A DNA stretch of 64,000 nucleotides, taken from NCBI RefSeq assembly GCF_023715615.1, contig NZ_JAMBOM010000006.1:62001-126000 (forward strand), in the 5' to 3' direction. The notes beneath the pieces were generated by a model. The model saw only the letters and a program-made list of their open reading frames with translations. It made no database searches and had not been told where the DNA came from. Shown one piece after another: positions 52,895-62,277 of the stretch. The translations under genes were made by a program, and so were the position numbers. Within the stretch, counting starts at the first letter, position 1. Each line of letters opens with the position of its first letter. Origin of the DNA: Sporosarcina aquimarina. Lineage in GTDB: Bacteria > Bacillota > Bacilli > Bacillales_A > Planococcaceae.

Positions 52895-53491
52895 ATGATG
52901 AATAAATGGCAAGAGCGTTTTAATCAGATGGATTATGTATTTGGGAAAGAGGCAAATGTGTTCATCCAAGAGGCGGTGGAGCAGTTTATTATTGGAAAGA
53001 ACGTTCTAGCGGTTGCTGAAGGGGAAGGAAGGAATGCGGTCTTTTTAGCGGAGCAAGGGTGTGACGTCACGATTTGGGATTTTGCCCAATCCGGATTAGA
53101 CAAAGCTCATGCACTTGCGAAAGAAAAGGGGGTTCAGCTGAAGACAAAGATTCAAGATTTGCAGGAAGCGGACTGGCCAACAGAAGAGTATGATGCAATC
53201 ATTTGTGTGTTTGGTCATTTCAATCCAGAGTTGCGAAAGCAGACATTGAAAGGGATTCGTCAAGCCGTGAAAACCGGTGGACTGTTTGTGACGGAAGTCT
53301 ATGCAAAAGAGCAAATCGATTACGGGACAGGTGGACCGAAAGATGTAACGTATTTGTATGATATGGAGGACTTTGAAGTGTTCTCTGATTGGGAGCATTT
53401 ACACTTCGAAAAGAAAGAAGTGGTTCGTGAAGAAGGAGCGGGGCATAGTGGGTTGTCTCATGTCATCCAATTTGTCGGACAGAAAAGATAA
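52895..53491 (+). CDS. class I SAM-dependent methyltransferase
   Basis: 198 residues (ATG 52895 or 52898, both behind AAAGGAAG). Motif I NVLAVAEGEGRNAVFLAEQG (about residues 39-58) binds SAM, the DFAQSGLDKA loop holds the acidic residue for the ribose, and YDAIICVFGHF is motif II. It resembles TehB-like and Methyltransf_25-type enzymes; substrate unknown. Ended by a perfect terminator. Confidence 0.85.
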   Translation: MMNKWQERFNQMDYVFGKEANVFIQEAVEQFIIGKNVLAVAEGEGRNAVFLAEQGCDVTIWDFAQSGLDKAHALAKEKGVQLKTKIQDLQEADWPTEEYDAIICVFGHFNPELRKQTLKGIRQAVKTGGLFVTEVYAKEQIDYGTGGPKDVTYLYDMEDFEVFSDWEHLHFEKKEVVREEGAGHSGLSHVIQFVGQKR

Positions 53492-53498
53492 GTAATAC

Positions 53499-53542
53499 AA
53501 AAGCCGGGCACCGCGCTATATACTGCGCGGTGCCCGGCTTTT
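53499..53542. terminator. perfect bidirectional terminator
   Basis: AAAAGCCGGGCACCGCGC and its complement around TATATACT. Shared by the methyltransferase and the convergent scdA gene. Confidence 0.92.
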
Positions 53543-53547
53543 AGTAG

Positions 53548-54246
53548 TTAAATTGCTTTTCGAACACGATCAAATAGAACATTGTTTTCTAAGTGTACAT
53601 GCTGAAAGGTATCTTTTTCGAACTGTTCAAGACGTGCATATACAAGTCGATACGTTCCGCAAGCCTCCTCGGGAGGTGTGAAATTGTTAGTGATTTCCCG
53701 TAGTTCATGTAGAAGTCGTCCTGCATTATCGTGCTCTTGTTCTAGTTCCGTAACATGAAGTTTTAGCTGCTCTTTCAGTTCGGGTGTTGGGTTTGCTAAA
53801 AATTCAAGAATGAGAGGGAAGACGTTTTGGTCTTCATCGTCTGTATGATCGATTAGTTCAGTCCTCAGTAATATAAAAATCTCTTGAACACGCAACAAAT
53901 GCGGATGATGTTCTCCATGCACACGCGCGACTTTTGTGACATATGGAGCAAGCAATGGGAGTTCTTCACGCAAGCCTGTATGATACTTTTCTTGAATATG
54001 AGCAATAAGTGTTTTCTCCCCAAAGGAGGAAGGCTCCAGCTGTTCACGTAATTCTCGTTTCTCTTCAATTTCTTGAACACGTGATAAGACGTCAGCAGGA
54101 TTTAGTTCTCGTTTAACAGCTGCTTCTCGCAATGAAATTTTACCTCCGCAGCAATAATCGATGCGTAAGTTACGGAACAAATCTGCACTTTGGGGAATAG
54201 CCGTGACAATATCAGAGACGTGTTGGTCAAGCGTTACTTGTGACAA
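53548..54246 (-). CDS. scdA: iron-sulfur cluster repair di-iron protein
   Basis: 232 residues. Ric/ScdA/YtfE proteins repair nitrosative- or oxidant-damaged Fe-S clusters. N-terminal LRIDYCCGGKISLREA is the conserved CCGG domain; hemerythrin-like residues follow: HGEHHPHLLRVQ, DHTDDEDQNVFP, and HVTELEQEHDNAG, HVHLENNVLFD. ATG follows TAGGAGGAATTCC. A Fur/PerR-like palindrome lies 23 bases upstream of the start. Confidence 0.9.
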   Translation of the reverse strand: MSQVTLDQHVSDIVTAIPQSADLFRNLRIDYCCGGKISLREAAVKRELNPADVLSRVQEIEEKRELREQLEPSSFGEKTLIAHIQEKYHTGLREELPLLAPYVTKVARVHGEHHPHLLRVQEIFILLRTELIDHTDDEDQNVFPLILEFLANPTPELKEQLKLHVTELEQEHDNAGRLLHELREITNNFTPPEEACGTYRLVYARLEQFEKDTFQHVHLENNVLFDRVRKAI

Positions 54247-54269
54247 TGGAATTCCTCCTATTGGATTAA

Positions 54270-54286
54270 TTGATAATCGTTCTCAA
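54270..54286. promoter_or_regulatory. Fur/PerR-like palindrome upstream of scdA
   Basis: TTGATAATCGTTCTCAA, 12 of 17 positions palindromic, resembles Fur-family boxes. Location fits repression of scdA by metal or peroxide. Assignment tentative. Confidence 0.45.
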
Positions 54287-54429
54287 ATCTAATCTTACTG
54301 AATCTTTGTCAGGTTTCATATTGGGGAAATACCTACATCTTTAAGATGAGAATAATTGACGAAATACTCTATTTGACAGAAAAATTTAACTATGGTAGGT
54401 TTGTTTAAATCGACAACCGAATAGTAAAG

Positions 54430-54556
54430 CAAGAGAGATAGGTGATTTAGTAGAACGTGTAACTAAATCTTAAAAGTGAAGCCGGTGAATACAATCCGGC
54501 GCGGTCCCGCCACTGTGACAGCTTTTTGCTGAAGCCAGATAACTGCCTAGTTTCTT
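54430..54556 (+). ncRNA. cobalamin riboswitch
   Basis: Conserved core is clear: AAGTGAAGCCGGTG, then AATCCGGCGCGGTCCCGCC and ACTGTGACAG (the B12 box), later GAAGCCAGATAACTGCCTAG. 5' partner GAGATAGGTGATTTAG. It precedes metE by about 150 bases with a terminator in between. Confidence 0.93.
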
Positions 54557-54621
54557 ATGACGCTATCCCCTACGGTCGATAGGGAGTGTTAGAATGCGCA
54601 CGCGCAACTTTTTTGTTGCGT

Positions 54622-54655
54622 CCACATTTCTGACCCTCGTTAGAAGTGTTTTTTT
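54622..54655 (+). terminator. metE leader terminator
   Basis: ACATTTCT and AGAAGTGT stem with TTTTTTT, about 50 bases before the metE start. Upstream 54598-54622 holds another hairpin (CGCAAC/GTTGCG) that could be the antiterminator. Fits B12-dependent termination. Confidence 0.75.
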
Positions 54656-54702
54656 GTACAAAAAAACACGGCTTATCATATGAGAAGAGGAGAGGAAATC
54701 AT

Positions 54703-56997
54703 TTGTCAATTATCAGCAGTTCGATCGGGTATCCGTATATCGGAGAAAATCGCGAGTGGAAACGAGCACTTGAAGCGTTTTGGGGAGGAAAGATTGAAGA
54801 GCCAGAGTTCCTTGAAACAGTAGAAAAAATCCGACTGGAGCGTTTACAAAAGCAAAAAGATGCAGGAATTGCTCTCATCCCAGTTGGTGAGTTTACATTG
54901 TATGACAGAATGCTAGATACAGCAGTCATGTTCGGGATGATTCCTGAGCGTTACGAATGGGATGGTGAGGACGTTCAGCTATCCACATATTTCTCAATGG
55001 CACGAGGAAATGACGATGCCGTTGCTTCAGAAATGACGAAATGGTTTAACGCAAACTATCATTACATCGTTCCGGAATATGGCACTCGAAAACTGAAATT
55101 GACAGAGAATAAGCCCTTGACTGCGTACTTAGAAGCAAAAGAAAAGTTAGAGATAGATGGAAAACCTGTTTTAATCGGTCCGTATACATTCTTAAAACTT
55201 TCAAAAGGATACGAGGAAAAAGATGTTCCGGCATTTTTACTTCAGTTGATTCCTTTATATGGACAGGTTCTGCGTGAGTTAGCTGAAGCCGGGGCGAAGT
55301 GGGTACAACTGGAAGAACCGATTTTAACCACATCGATTACAAAGGAAGAAATGCAAGCAGTGACGGAAATCTATAAACAACTAAACGCTGAAGTTCCAGA
55401 ATTGAATGTCCTTGTACAAACGTACTTTGACGCTGTGGAACATTATGAAGACGTTATTGCATTGCCAGTTGCAGGAATCGGCTTAGATTTTGTGGCAGGA
55501 AAAGACAAAACCATAGAACAATTGAAAATGCATAGCTTCCCTGAAGATAAGGTACTCGCTGCAGGGATGATTGACGGCCGCAATATCTGGCGTGCAGACT
55601 TACAAGCGAAAACTGAACTTGTGGATGAAATACTTACGAGTGTTTCGGAAGACCGCTTATGGCTACAACCTTCCAGCAGTCTGCTTCATGTACCGGTCAC
55701 GCTGAAATCTGAAGTGAAATTAGACTCGACAATTAAAGATGCGCTAGCGTTTGCAGATGAAAAACTTGAGGAAGTGACGACGCTTGTAAAAGGAGTACGT
55801 GAAGGTAAGCAATCTATTTCAGAGCCGATTGCTGAAAGTTCAACTGCCCGTGAAAAGCTTGCAGCATTACCGGCACGCAATCATCCTGAACTGCGTCAAG
55901 CTGTGGATAATATTAGCGTACAAGACAGCAAGCGAAAATCAGCTGCGCCCGAACGACGCGAGAAACAACAGCAAGCGCTAGGATTACCGCTGTTACCCAC
56001 CACAACAATTGGTAGTTTTCCACAAACACCGGAAGTTCGAAGCGCTCGCAACAAGTGGCGTAAGGGAGACTCGACTGACAAACAATATACGGACTTTGTG
56101 CAAAATGAAATTTCAAAGTGGATCGACATTCAAGAAGAAATCGGTTTGGACGTATTTGTCCACGGGGAATTCGAGCGGACGGATATGGTGGAATACTTCG
56201 GAGAAAAGCTAGGCGGTTTTGTATTCACTGAAAAAGCATGGGTCGTATCCTATGGTTCACGTTGTGTGAAACCACCGATTATCTATGGTGATGTAACATT
56301 CCTAAATCCAATTACAGTAGAAGCGTCTGTCTATGCGGCATCCCTGACAGATAAGCCGATGAAGGGCATGCTGACAGGTCCAGTGACGATTTTGAATTGG
56401 TCGTTTGTTCGGGATGATCTTTCCCGAAAAGACGTCACATATCAAATTGCACTTGCGTTACGAGAGGAAATCGAAGCGCTTGAAGCAGCGGGGATTCCGA
56501 TTATTCAAGTAGATGAACCCGCACTTCGTGAAGGATTGCCGTTGAAGAAATCCGCGTGGAATGACTATTTAGAGTGGGCAATCACGGCGTTCAGAGTGGC
56601 AACGGGTTCGGTAGAAGATACCACTCAAATCCACACACACATGTGTTACTGCGAATTCAATGACTTCATCGATTCCATCAGCGGATTGGATGCAGACGTG
56701 ATTTCAATTGAAACGTCACGGTCTCACGGAGATTTAGTGTCTGCTTTCAATGACTTCTCTTATGACAAAGGAATTGGTTTAGGTGTTTATGATATCCACA
56801 GTCCGCGAGTACCAGAAGTGCAAGAAATGGTGGACGTCATTGAACAAGGACTAAGCGTTCTGGAACCTACTCAATTCTGGATCAATCCCGATTGTGGATT
56901 AAAAACAAGAAAGCAAGAAGAAACTGTAGCCGCACTCAAAAATATGGTGGCTGCCACAAACAAAATGCGAGAGAGCTTAGAAGTCATGCAAAAATAA
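54703..56997 (+). CDS. metE: cobalamin-independent methionine synthase
   Basis: 764 residues, the usual size; TTG start at 54703 with GAAGAGGAGAGG before it (the frame is open to 54646 but that part holds the terminator). The enzyme methylates homocysteine with 5-methyltetrahydrofolate-polyglutamate. N-terminal YPYIGENREWKRALEAFW, mid LPTTTIGSFPQTPEVR, and C-terminal zinc site HTHMCYCEF and PDCGLKTR. Controlled by the cobalamin riboswitch: with B12 present, the B12-dependent synthase is preferred. cobT in the same window supports B12 salvage. Confidence 0.96.
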   Translation: MSIISSSIGYPYIGENREWKRALEAFWGGKIEEPEFLETVEKIRLERLQKQKDAGIALIPVGEFTLYDRMLDTAVMFGMIPERYEWDGEDVQLSTYFSMARGNDDAVASEMTKWFNANYHYIVPEYGTRKLKLTENKPLTAYLEAKEKLEIDGKPVLIGPYTFLKLSKGYEEKDVPAFLLQLIPLYGQVLRELAEAGAKWVQLEEPILTTSITKEEMQAVTEIYKQLNAEVPELNVLVQTYFDAVEHYEDVIALPVAGIGLDFVAGKDKTIEQLKMHSFPEDKVLAAGMIDGRNIWRADLQAKTELVDEILTSVSEDRLWLQPSSSLLHVPVTLKSEVKLDSTIKDALAFADEKLEEVTTLVKGVREGKQSISEPIAESSTAREKLAALPARNHPELRQAVDNISVQDSKRKSAAPERREKQQQALGLPLLPTTTIGSFPQTPEVRSARNKWRKGDSTDKQYTDFVQNEISKWIDIQEEIGLDVFVHGEFERTDMVEYFGEKLGGFVFTEKAWVVSYGSRCVKPPIIYGDVTFLNPITVEASVYAASLTDKPMKGMLTGPVTILNWSFVRDDLSRKDVTYQIALALREEIEALEAAGIPIIQVDEPALREGLPLKKSAWNDYLEWAITAFRVATGSVEDTTQIHTHMCYCEFNDFIDSISGLDADVISIETSRSHGDLVSAFNDFSYDKGIGLGVYDIHSPRVPEVQEMVDVIEQGLSVLEPTQFWINPDCGLKTRKQEETVAALKNMVAATNKMRESLEVMQK

Positions 56998-57015
56998 TAG
57001 AAGAATCTTTAAGAA

Positions 57016-57047
57016 AAGTGTGAATGGAAGTCATTCACGCTTTTTTT
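57016..57047 (+). terminator. metE terminator
   Basis: AGTGTGAATG and CATTCACGCT hairpin, then TTTTTTT. 57048-57312 after it shows nothing that I can support beyond the promoter region of the next gene. Confidence 0.8.
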
Positions 57048-57312
57048 GGGCTATGAGTAATTGTTCTCGTGGATCAGGAATGTGCGTAATGTATCAGTCG
57101 TTTGAAATCATGACCATTCAAGTGGTATCAAGCTAATAATAATACCTTCGAGAGTATGTCCCTTAAATATTTTATAAACACGAAATATGTCAAAAATGCT
57201 CAAAATTAGATAGCTATAAATCTAGTTTGTTCGTATACTTAAATTAGTAGAATGTGCTCTGCACTATCATACTAGAAGAGTCAGTGAAAACTAGTGAAAG
57301 GAGAAGAACGAT

Positions 57313-57558
57313 ATGAAAAAGAAGGAGTTATTTATTATTCCTTTGGTCACTCTAGTGACACTGATGTCTTTAGGGGCACGTGCAGATGATTCAAGCGAAT
57401 TTATCATCTATGGAAACCATGAAAACATGAGTGAGACGTCCAGGGACTATTTAATAAATTGTCTGGACGATAGAGGCATCGAGTTTAAACTCGATGCACA
57501 AAAGAATATTCTAATTCAGGAGCGGGAACACAATATGGCAGTCGCTTCTTGTTCTTAA
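57313..57558 (+). CDS. small secreted protein, unknown
   Basis: 81 residues with a signal peptide (MKKKELFIIPLVTLVTLMSL, cut near ARA-DD). The mature part is short and polar, with two cysteines. AAGGAGAAGAACG before the ATG supports it. No family recognised. Confidence 0.55.
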   Translation: MKKKELFIIPLVTLVTLMSLGARADDSSEFIIYGNHENMSETSRDYLINCLDDRGIEFKLDAQKNILIQEREHNMAVASCS

Positions 57559-57563
57559 TAGTG

Positions 57564-57604
57564 TAGCCTGTAGTTTCCTGAAGGGGATGCTGCAGTTTTT
57601 TTAT
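57564..57604 (+). terminator. rho-independent terminator
   Basis: CTGTAG ... CTGCAG hairpin followed by TTTTTTT. Confidence 0.6.
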
Positions 57605-57660
57605 TTTTAAAGAAAATGAATCGGAAATGAAGTGGCGTCCGTCTATAGAGTGGAAGGCAG

Positions 57661-58182
57661 GTGGTGGCAGAAGTGGATATCGAAAAAGTGATGGACGACT
57701 ACGGCGATTATTTACTTCGAGTCGCTTATGTCTATGTAAAAAATCAAAGTACCGCAGAAGATATAGTGCAAGATGTACTCATTCGGTACTACCAACGGTC
57801 AGACCAATTCAGAGACGAGAGCTCGTTAAAGACGTATTTGGTTAAGATGACAGTCAACCGAAGTCATGATTACTTAAGAAGTTGGGCGCACAAACGCATT
57901 TTATTGAAAGAAAAGATTATAGGAAATAAAACAAGAAAAACACCGGAAAGACACATGATTGAACAGGAGACTTCGCAATCTGTGTTAACCGCTCTGTTGT
58001 CTCTGAAACTCATATACCGTGAAGTTTTGGTTTTGTACTATTATGAGGAATCTTCGACAGTGGAGATTGCTGATATCTTAAATTGCCCAGAAGCAACCGT
58101 GCGGACTCGGCTGCAACGTGCACGAGTTCAATTGAAAGAACGGCTGGAAGAACAGGAGGGGTTTTTGCATGGATTCGATTAA
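57661..58182 (+). CDS. ECF-type RNA polymerase sigma factor
   Basis: 173 residues, GTG start. Region 2: YLLRVAYVYVKNQSTAEDIV, QDVLIRYYQRSDQF, LKTYLVKMTVNRSHDYLRSW; region 4: LSLKLIYREVLVLYYYEESS with TVEIADILNCPEATVRTRLQ. It overlaps the next gene by 14 bases (58169-58182), so the two are cotranscribed. Confidence 0.88.
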   Translation: MVAEVDIEKVMDDYGDYLLRVAYVYVKNQSTAEDIVQDVLIRYYQRSDQFRDESSLKTYLVKMTVNRSHDYLRSWAHKRILLKEKIIGNKTRKTPERHMIEQETSQSVLTALLSLKLIYREVLVLYYYEESSTVEIADILNCPEATVRTRLQRARVQLKERLEEQEGFLHGFD

Positions 58183-58825
58183 AGATTCATTGAAAAGAGA
58201 GTTGCAAACGATTTCCTTTACGGAGCAACGAAAACAAGAAATGGTACAGCATGTGGAAAAATCATGGAAAAGTAAATTTAATACGCCCGTTTGGAAATAT
58301 CGTGCAGTGCTCACGACGGTGATTTTGTTTGCAATCAGTTTAGTTTTTTTTAATAGCAATACAGAAAGTACCCCTGTAGCAACACAAGCTGCAGGTGGTG
58401 GAAAGATTTCGTTTCCCGACCTTTTAACTTCCGATTCAGTAAAAACCATACTGCTTGCAATGCTATTTTTTGTTGTATATCTCCTGTTGAAAAAGAACCT
58501 GAAGAAGAAAGGAAAAGGATTACCTAAATGTGCGCAATGTAAAGATACATGGTCTCGTCAAACTGCTTTAAGGAAGATTCTTAAAAACGAAAAAATTGCA
58601 TGTCCAAATTGTGGTGCTGAGAATCATCAAACAAGAAAATCCAGTAAGAAGACTAGTGCCTTCCAAATACTTCTTCCTATAATGATAATTTGTGCTAATA
58701 TATTTGACAATGGAACATATGGAATGATTGTTTATCTGTTCTATGTCATCCTGTTTGGAGTTGCTTTGATGCCATATTATCTAGAATTGCAACTGGAGGA
58801 TCCGAAGAATGAGCCACTTTGGTGA
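58169..58825 (+). CDS. anti-sigma-like membrane protein with CXXC-x20-CXXC zinc ribbon
   Basis: 218 residues. N-terminal cytoplasmic part (about 1-45), two transmembrane segments near residues 47-62 and 92-108, then KCAQC - twenty residues - CPNC, exactly the spacing of the cxxc_20_cxxc family, and two more hydrophobic segments at the C-terminus (ILLPIMIICANIF, YLFYVILFGVALM). The overlap with the sigma gene implies an anti-sigma role; the ribbon is unusual for one. ATG after GGAGGGG. Confidence 0.72.
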   Translation: MDSIKDSLKRELQTISFTEQRKQEMVQHVEKSWKSKFNTPVWKYRAVLTTVILFAISLVFFNSNTESTPVATQAAGGGKISFPDLLTSDSVKTILLAMLFFVVYLLLKKNLKKKGKGLPKCAQCKDTWSRQTALRKILKNEKIACPNCGAENHQTRKSSKKTSAFQILLPIMIICANIFDNGTYGMIVYLFYVILFGVALMPYYLELQLEDPKNEPLW

Positions 58826-58833
58826 AATACATA

Positions 58834-58875
58834 CAAAAACCGTATTCATCCTGATGAGATGAATACGGTTTTTGT
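58834..58875. terminator. bidirectional terminator
   Basis: CAAAAACCGTATTCATC and GATGAATACGGTTTTTG, a seven-base loop. Closes the sigma/anti-sigma operon. Confidence 0.92.
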
Positions 58876-59133
58876 GATTGGACTGAGTTTAAATAAACGA
58901 GAAAGTTTATTGTCTAGTAAACTCTATTTGTAAATGGAACAAGCTTAAGTAAATCCAATATATTGGAACGGGTTGTGGAAAATAGGATAATCCTGCAAAG
59001 AAGGGGAGAGGATGCTGCTAAACGCGTTTAATATTATTTCGATACTTCCGAACGAATTCTTAAATATATATCGTTTTATTCTACTGAGGTAGGGGGAATA
59101 GATGACCATCAAGCGAAGGAAGGGAGGAATTAG

Positions 59134-59577
59134 ATGAAGCAGTTCATGCAATTGATTGGTATAGGTATTATTAGTGCGGCAGTTTTAGCGGCATTGATGC
59201 AGCTAATCTATACGTTAACCGGAAATGAGGCATATGTCCTGCTATATAATGTGGACTATTTCCCAATCATTCGTGTCTGGCAGGATGTTGCCTGGTTCGG
59301 TATTGTCTTTCACTTTGTTTTTTGCATTGCAAGTGTCATCGGGCTATTTTACATATTAAAATTCTTCGGATGGGAATACAGAATGTGGCCTTATCTCGTA
59401 GTATATACAGTAGGAAGCGGGATCCTGTACTTTCTGTCGCTTCTTACAGAACGACCGCCCGCTGCAGATGACCAGATGGCTTGGTTCTACTGGACATCGA
59501 GCCACCTGGTGTTTAGCCTAGTCGTTGCCGGCATGATTGTCAGGTTTATAGACCGGGGCAAGAACAAGTCAGACTGA
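59134..59577 (+). CDS. membrane protein, unknown
   Basis: 147 residues, four transmembrane segments. FHFVFCIASVIGLFYILKFF and WPYLVVYTVGSGILYFLSLL are typical; a polar loop with ERPPAADDQM separates the last helices. GGGAGGAATTAG before the ATG. Function unknown. Confidence 0.65.
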   Translation: MKQFMQLIGIGIISAAVLAALMQLIYTLTGNEAYVLLYNVDYFPIIRVWQDVAWFGIVFHFVFCIASVIGLFYILKFFGWEYRMWPYLVVYTVGSGILYFLSLLTERPPAADDQMAWFYWTSSHLVFSLVVAGMIVRFIDRGKNKSD

Positions 59578-59782
59578 GTGGAACTATGCTAATCGTGGCT
59601 ATTTGTCCAAACGAATTTGGCTAGGATGCATAGGAAAGGATTATCTATCTGGCTCATGCTACATTATTAAACAATGTTTCAAAGCCAATCTTCCATAATC
59701 GTAGCAGAGGGATTCCCTGAAAAGGCCATAACTGTGCCTGGCGAAGTATACCTTACTTAAATAGGCGCGGATTTAACAGAAG

Positions 59783-59968
59783 CTATTGAACACGTTCTTC
59801 CATAGAATCTTCTACTTCCTGAGCACCATTTCTCTTCCCTACTTTATATCCAAGAGAAACTCCGATGCCTAGAATGAGTAATATCTCTGCATCAAAATCG
59901 CCTGTAATTAGTCCTAGTACGAACCAAGTCGAGATTGCTCCAGCTGCTAAAAGGCACAATTGCTTCAT
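59783..59968 (-). CDS. small membrane protein, unknown
   Basis: 61 residues, two hydrophobic segments (LCLLAAGAISTWFVLGLITG and AEILLILGIGVSLGYKVG), charged C-terminus. AAAGGTGGAAGC before the ATG. No family recognised. 59578-59782 before it has no gene. Confidence 0.55.
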   Translation of the reverse strand: MKQLCLLAAGAISTWFVLGLITGDFDAEILLILGIGVSLGYKVGKRNGAQEVEDSMEERVQ

Positions 59969-60171
59969 GATTTGCTTCCACCTTTAAATATTATTTGAAA
60001 AGTTAGATATAAATAGGGTATCCTTAGAAGGAAGATTTTTCAAGAGGAAATACATGTAGATGAGATAGAATTTCTATAATTTAATTAGACGAATACTGGG
60101 GTATTTTGAGTTTTTTTGATGGTGGGCAGAATAGATAGCGTATGGATAACAAAACTAGGGAGGGACTTGAA

Positions 60172-60630
60172 ATGAAATTAGCAGAAGCTTTAATAGCGAG
60201 GGCAGATTACCAAAAGCGCATTGAACAGTTGAAAAAACGAATTCATATGAACTTGAAAATTCAAGAAGGTGATGAGCCTTCCGAAAATCCAAAAGAGATG
60301 CTTTCGGAACTTGCTGAAATCCGTCAAGAGCTTACATCGTTAATTAAAAAAGTTAACCGAACGAACTGTGAGATAAAGTTCGATGAGGAACGAACACTCG
60401 CGGATGCGCTAACCGAGCGTGATCAGTTGTTTGATCAACGATCGTTACTGGCGAAAGTAGTGGATGAAGCATCCCAACAAGTCGGTAGATATAGCCAATC
60501 AGAAATCCGTATCGTCAGCACAGTAGATGTGAAGTCGATTCAAAAACAAGTGGATCAGTTATCGAAAGCGTACCGAGAAATGGACACGAAGATCCAAGGA
60601 ATGAACTGGAATATTGATTTACTAGAATAA
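60172..60630 (+). CDS. DIP1984 family protein (septicolysin-like)
   Basis: 152 residues from ATG 60172, with AGGGAGGGAC upstream. MKLAEALIARADYQKRIEQL at the start, NRTNCEIKFDEERTLADALT in the middle, then helical. DIP1984 members have been called septicolysin in older annotation, but function is unclear. Coiled-coil, soluble. Confidence 0.82.
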   Translation: MKLAEALIARADYQKRIEQLKKRIHMNLKIQEGDEPSENPKEMLSELAEIRQELTSLIKKVNRTNCEIKFDEERTLADALTERDQLFDQRSLLAKVVDEASQQVGRYSQSEIRIVSTVDVKSIQKQVDQLSKAYREMDTKIQGMNWNIDLLE

Positions 60631-60849
60631 CGCATAACAGTCGGTAGTGAGCCGTTGTAAAGGTGAGTGCAAACCCGCCAACAGGGATAGTTGGATTTAA
60701 AGATAAGTAGTGGGGTCTGCTTTGCGGGTGATAACCGTCTACAAATAATACCCAGTACTGTGACACCTGTACAATTAGATTGTCAATGTAACTACCATGC
60801 ACTAATTTGCAGCGCTTGCGAGGGTGGGTTCGGGGACTGACTACATATA

Positions 60850-60888
60850 GATAAGCATCTGTTGAACGACTAACAGATGCTTATTTTT
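60850..60888. terminator. bidirectional terminator
   Basis: ATAAGCATCTGTT and AACAGATGCTTAT, then TTTTT; between the DIP1984 gene and the convergent Yip1 gene. Confidence 0.85.
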
Positions 60889-60890
60889 CT

Positions 60891-61517
60891 CTATACGGAT
60901 GCTAACATAAAGATGATGAAAAACAAGCTGATCCATCCAACAAAACTCAGGGCGAAAGCGATGCCCATCAGGATTCCAATCGTTCCGAAGCCTTTCCACG
61001 CAGAGAAGTTGTGGACAATCCCAATTGCTTTTGACATAATCACTGTCCCATATACGGATAGGCCCATTAATCCTAAAAATAGAATCGGTGACAATGCGAA
61101 AAGGATTACAAACACGGTAGCAGCTGCATCTGACTCCACGTATCTGAGTATGATTAACGCAAACATCATGGCCCAGGAGAAAGGTAGAATGTAGATTGCT
61201 GTAAGTGAACCTATAGGTACAACCGCAAGCATTTTTTTATAAGTTCCTGTACCACCGAGCCACTTGCCAATCCACGTATAAAGAGCACTATTCAAAAACC
61301 AACCTGCAGTTGTAAGGATAAACAACCCGAAAAACGCAATAGGTAGGATTACTATAAGTGGAATCTCTTCTATGAAAAGCATTTGTGTGATGGTGAGCGG
61401 TGCAATCGCAAGTGCAGCCATAACGAGAATGAGATAGCTATACGATAATGTCTTATGCTCGAGTACGTACTGAATTGTTTCTGTAGGACGAGCCCAAATC
61501 GATAAAAACGGATTCAA
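60891..61517 (-). CDS. Yip1-domain membrane protein
   Basis: 208 residues. Begins WARPTETIQYVLEHKTLSYS, the usual start of bacterial Yip1-like proteins, followed by about five transmembrane segments, with GGTGTYKKMLAVVPIGSL in the loop. Function unknown. GAGAGGAGTTTTCC before the ATG. Confidence 0.82.
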   Translation of the reverse strand: MNPFLSIWARPTETIQYVLEHKTLSYSYLILVMAALAIAPLTITQMLFIEEIPLIVILPIAFFGLFILTTAGWFLNSALYTWIGKWLGGTGTYKKMLAVVPIGSLTAIYILPFSWAMMFALIILRYVESDAAATVFVILFALSPILFLGLMGLSVYGTVIMSKAIGIVHNFSAWKGFGTIGILMGIAFALSFVGWISLFFIIFMLASV

Positions 61518-61677
61518 TGGAAAACTCCTCTCTGTAAAACTCTACTCTCTACTGTACTACATAGGGGGATAGAAAGATTCACATTGTAGTATTTTTAACT
61601 AAAATGCAAGGCTTAAAAACTTAATGAACATATGGTACAGTGGCTATAAACAAGTAGAAAAAGAAATGAGGATCGAG

Positions 61678-62133
61678 ATGAGAATTGAAGCGAATACTAT
61701 TGAAGAGTACGTTCACCAACTTCCTGAAGACCGTCAGCAAGCAATCGAAAAGCTGCGATTGACGATAAAAGAAAATCTGCCGAGTGGATTTGAGGAAACA
61801 CTTTCCTATGGGATGATTGGTTATGTCATCCCTCATCGGATTTATCCAGATGGGTATCACTGCAAACCGGAAGAACCGCTGCCATTTATAAGCATTGGCT
61901 CTCAAAAAAATTTCATAGGTCTCTATCATATGGGGATATACGCATTTCCTGAAGTACATGATTGGTTCGTTGCCGAATATCCAAAACACGTGAAAACAAA
62001 ACTGGATATGGGAAAAAGCTGTATTCGCTTAAAAAAGATGGACACGATCCCTTATGAGTTGATAGCTGAGTTATGTAGAAAAATTACAGTTGAAGAGTAT
62101 ATTGCTCACTATGAAACGGCGTGGAAGAAATAA
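61678..62133 (+). CDS. DUF1801 family protein
   Basis: 151 residues from ATG 61678 (61666 or 61624 possible). EEYVHQLPEDRQQAIEKLRL, FEETLSYGMIGYVIPHRIYP and SIGSQKNFIGLYHMGIYAFP are the DUF1801 blocks, and GKSCIRLKKMDTIPYELI near the end. Function unknown, small soluble. Confidence 0.85.
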   Translation: MRIEANTIEEYVHQLPEDRQQAIEKLRLTIKENLPSGFEETLSYGMIGYVIPHRIYPDGYHCKPEEPLPFISIGSQKNFIGLYHMGIYAFPEVHDWFVAEYPKHVKTKLDMGKSCIRLKKMDTIPYELIAELCRKITVEEYIAHYETAWKK

Positions 62134-62140
62134 TGGGAAA

Positions 62141-62177
62141 GGCACTGAACTTGTCGTAGGGTTCAGTGCTTTTTTTA
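62141..62177 (+). terminator. rho-independent terminator
   Basis: GGCACTGAAC and GTTCAGTGCT stem with TTTTTTT. Confidence 0.88.
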
Positions 62178-62277
62178 TGTGCGTAAAGAGAGTTTCGAAA
62201 AATTAATGTTCAATATGAACTATTTCCGTGCAGCAGAGTCTAATGAATAACTAGAGCAGGAGCGAGGTGGTAGTGGC

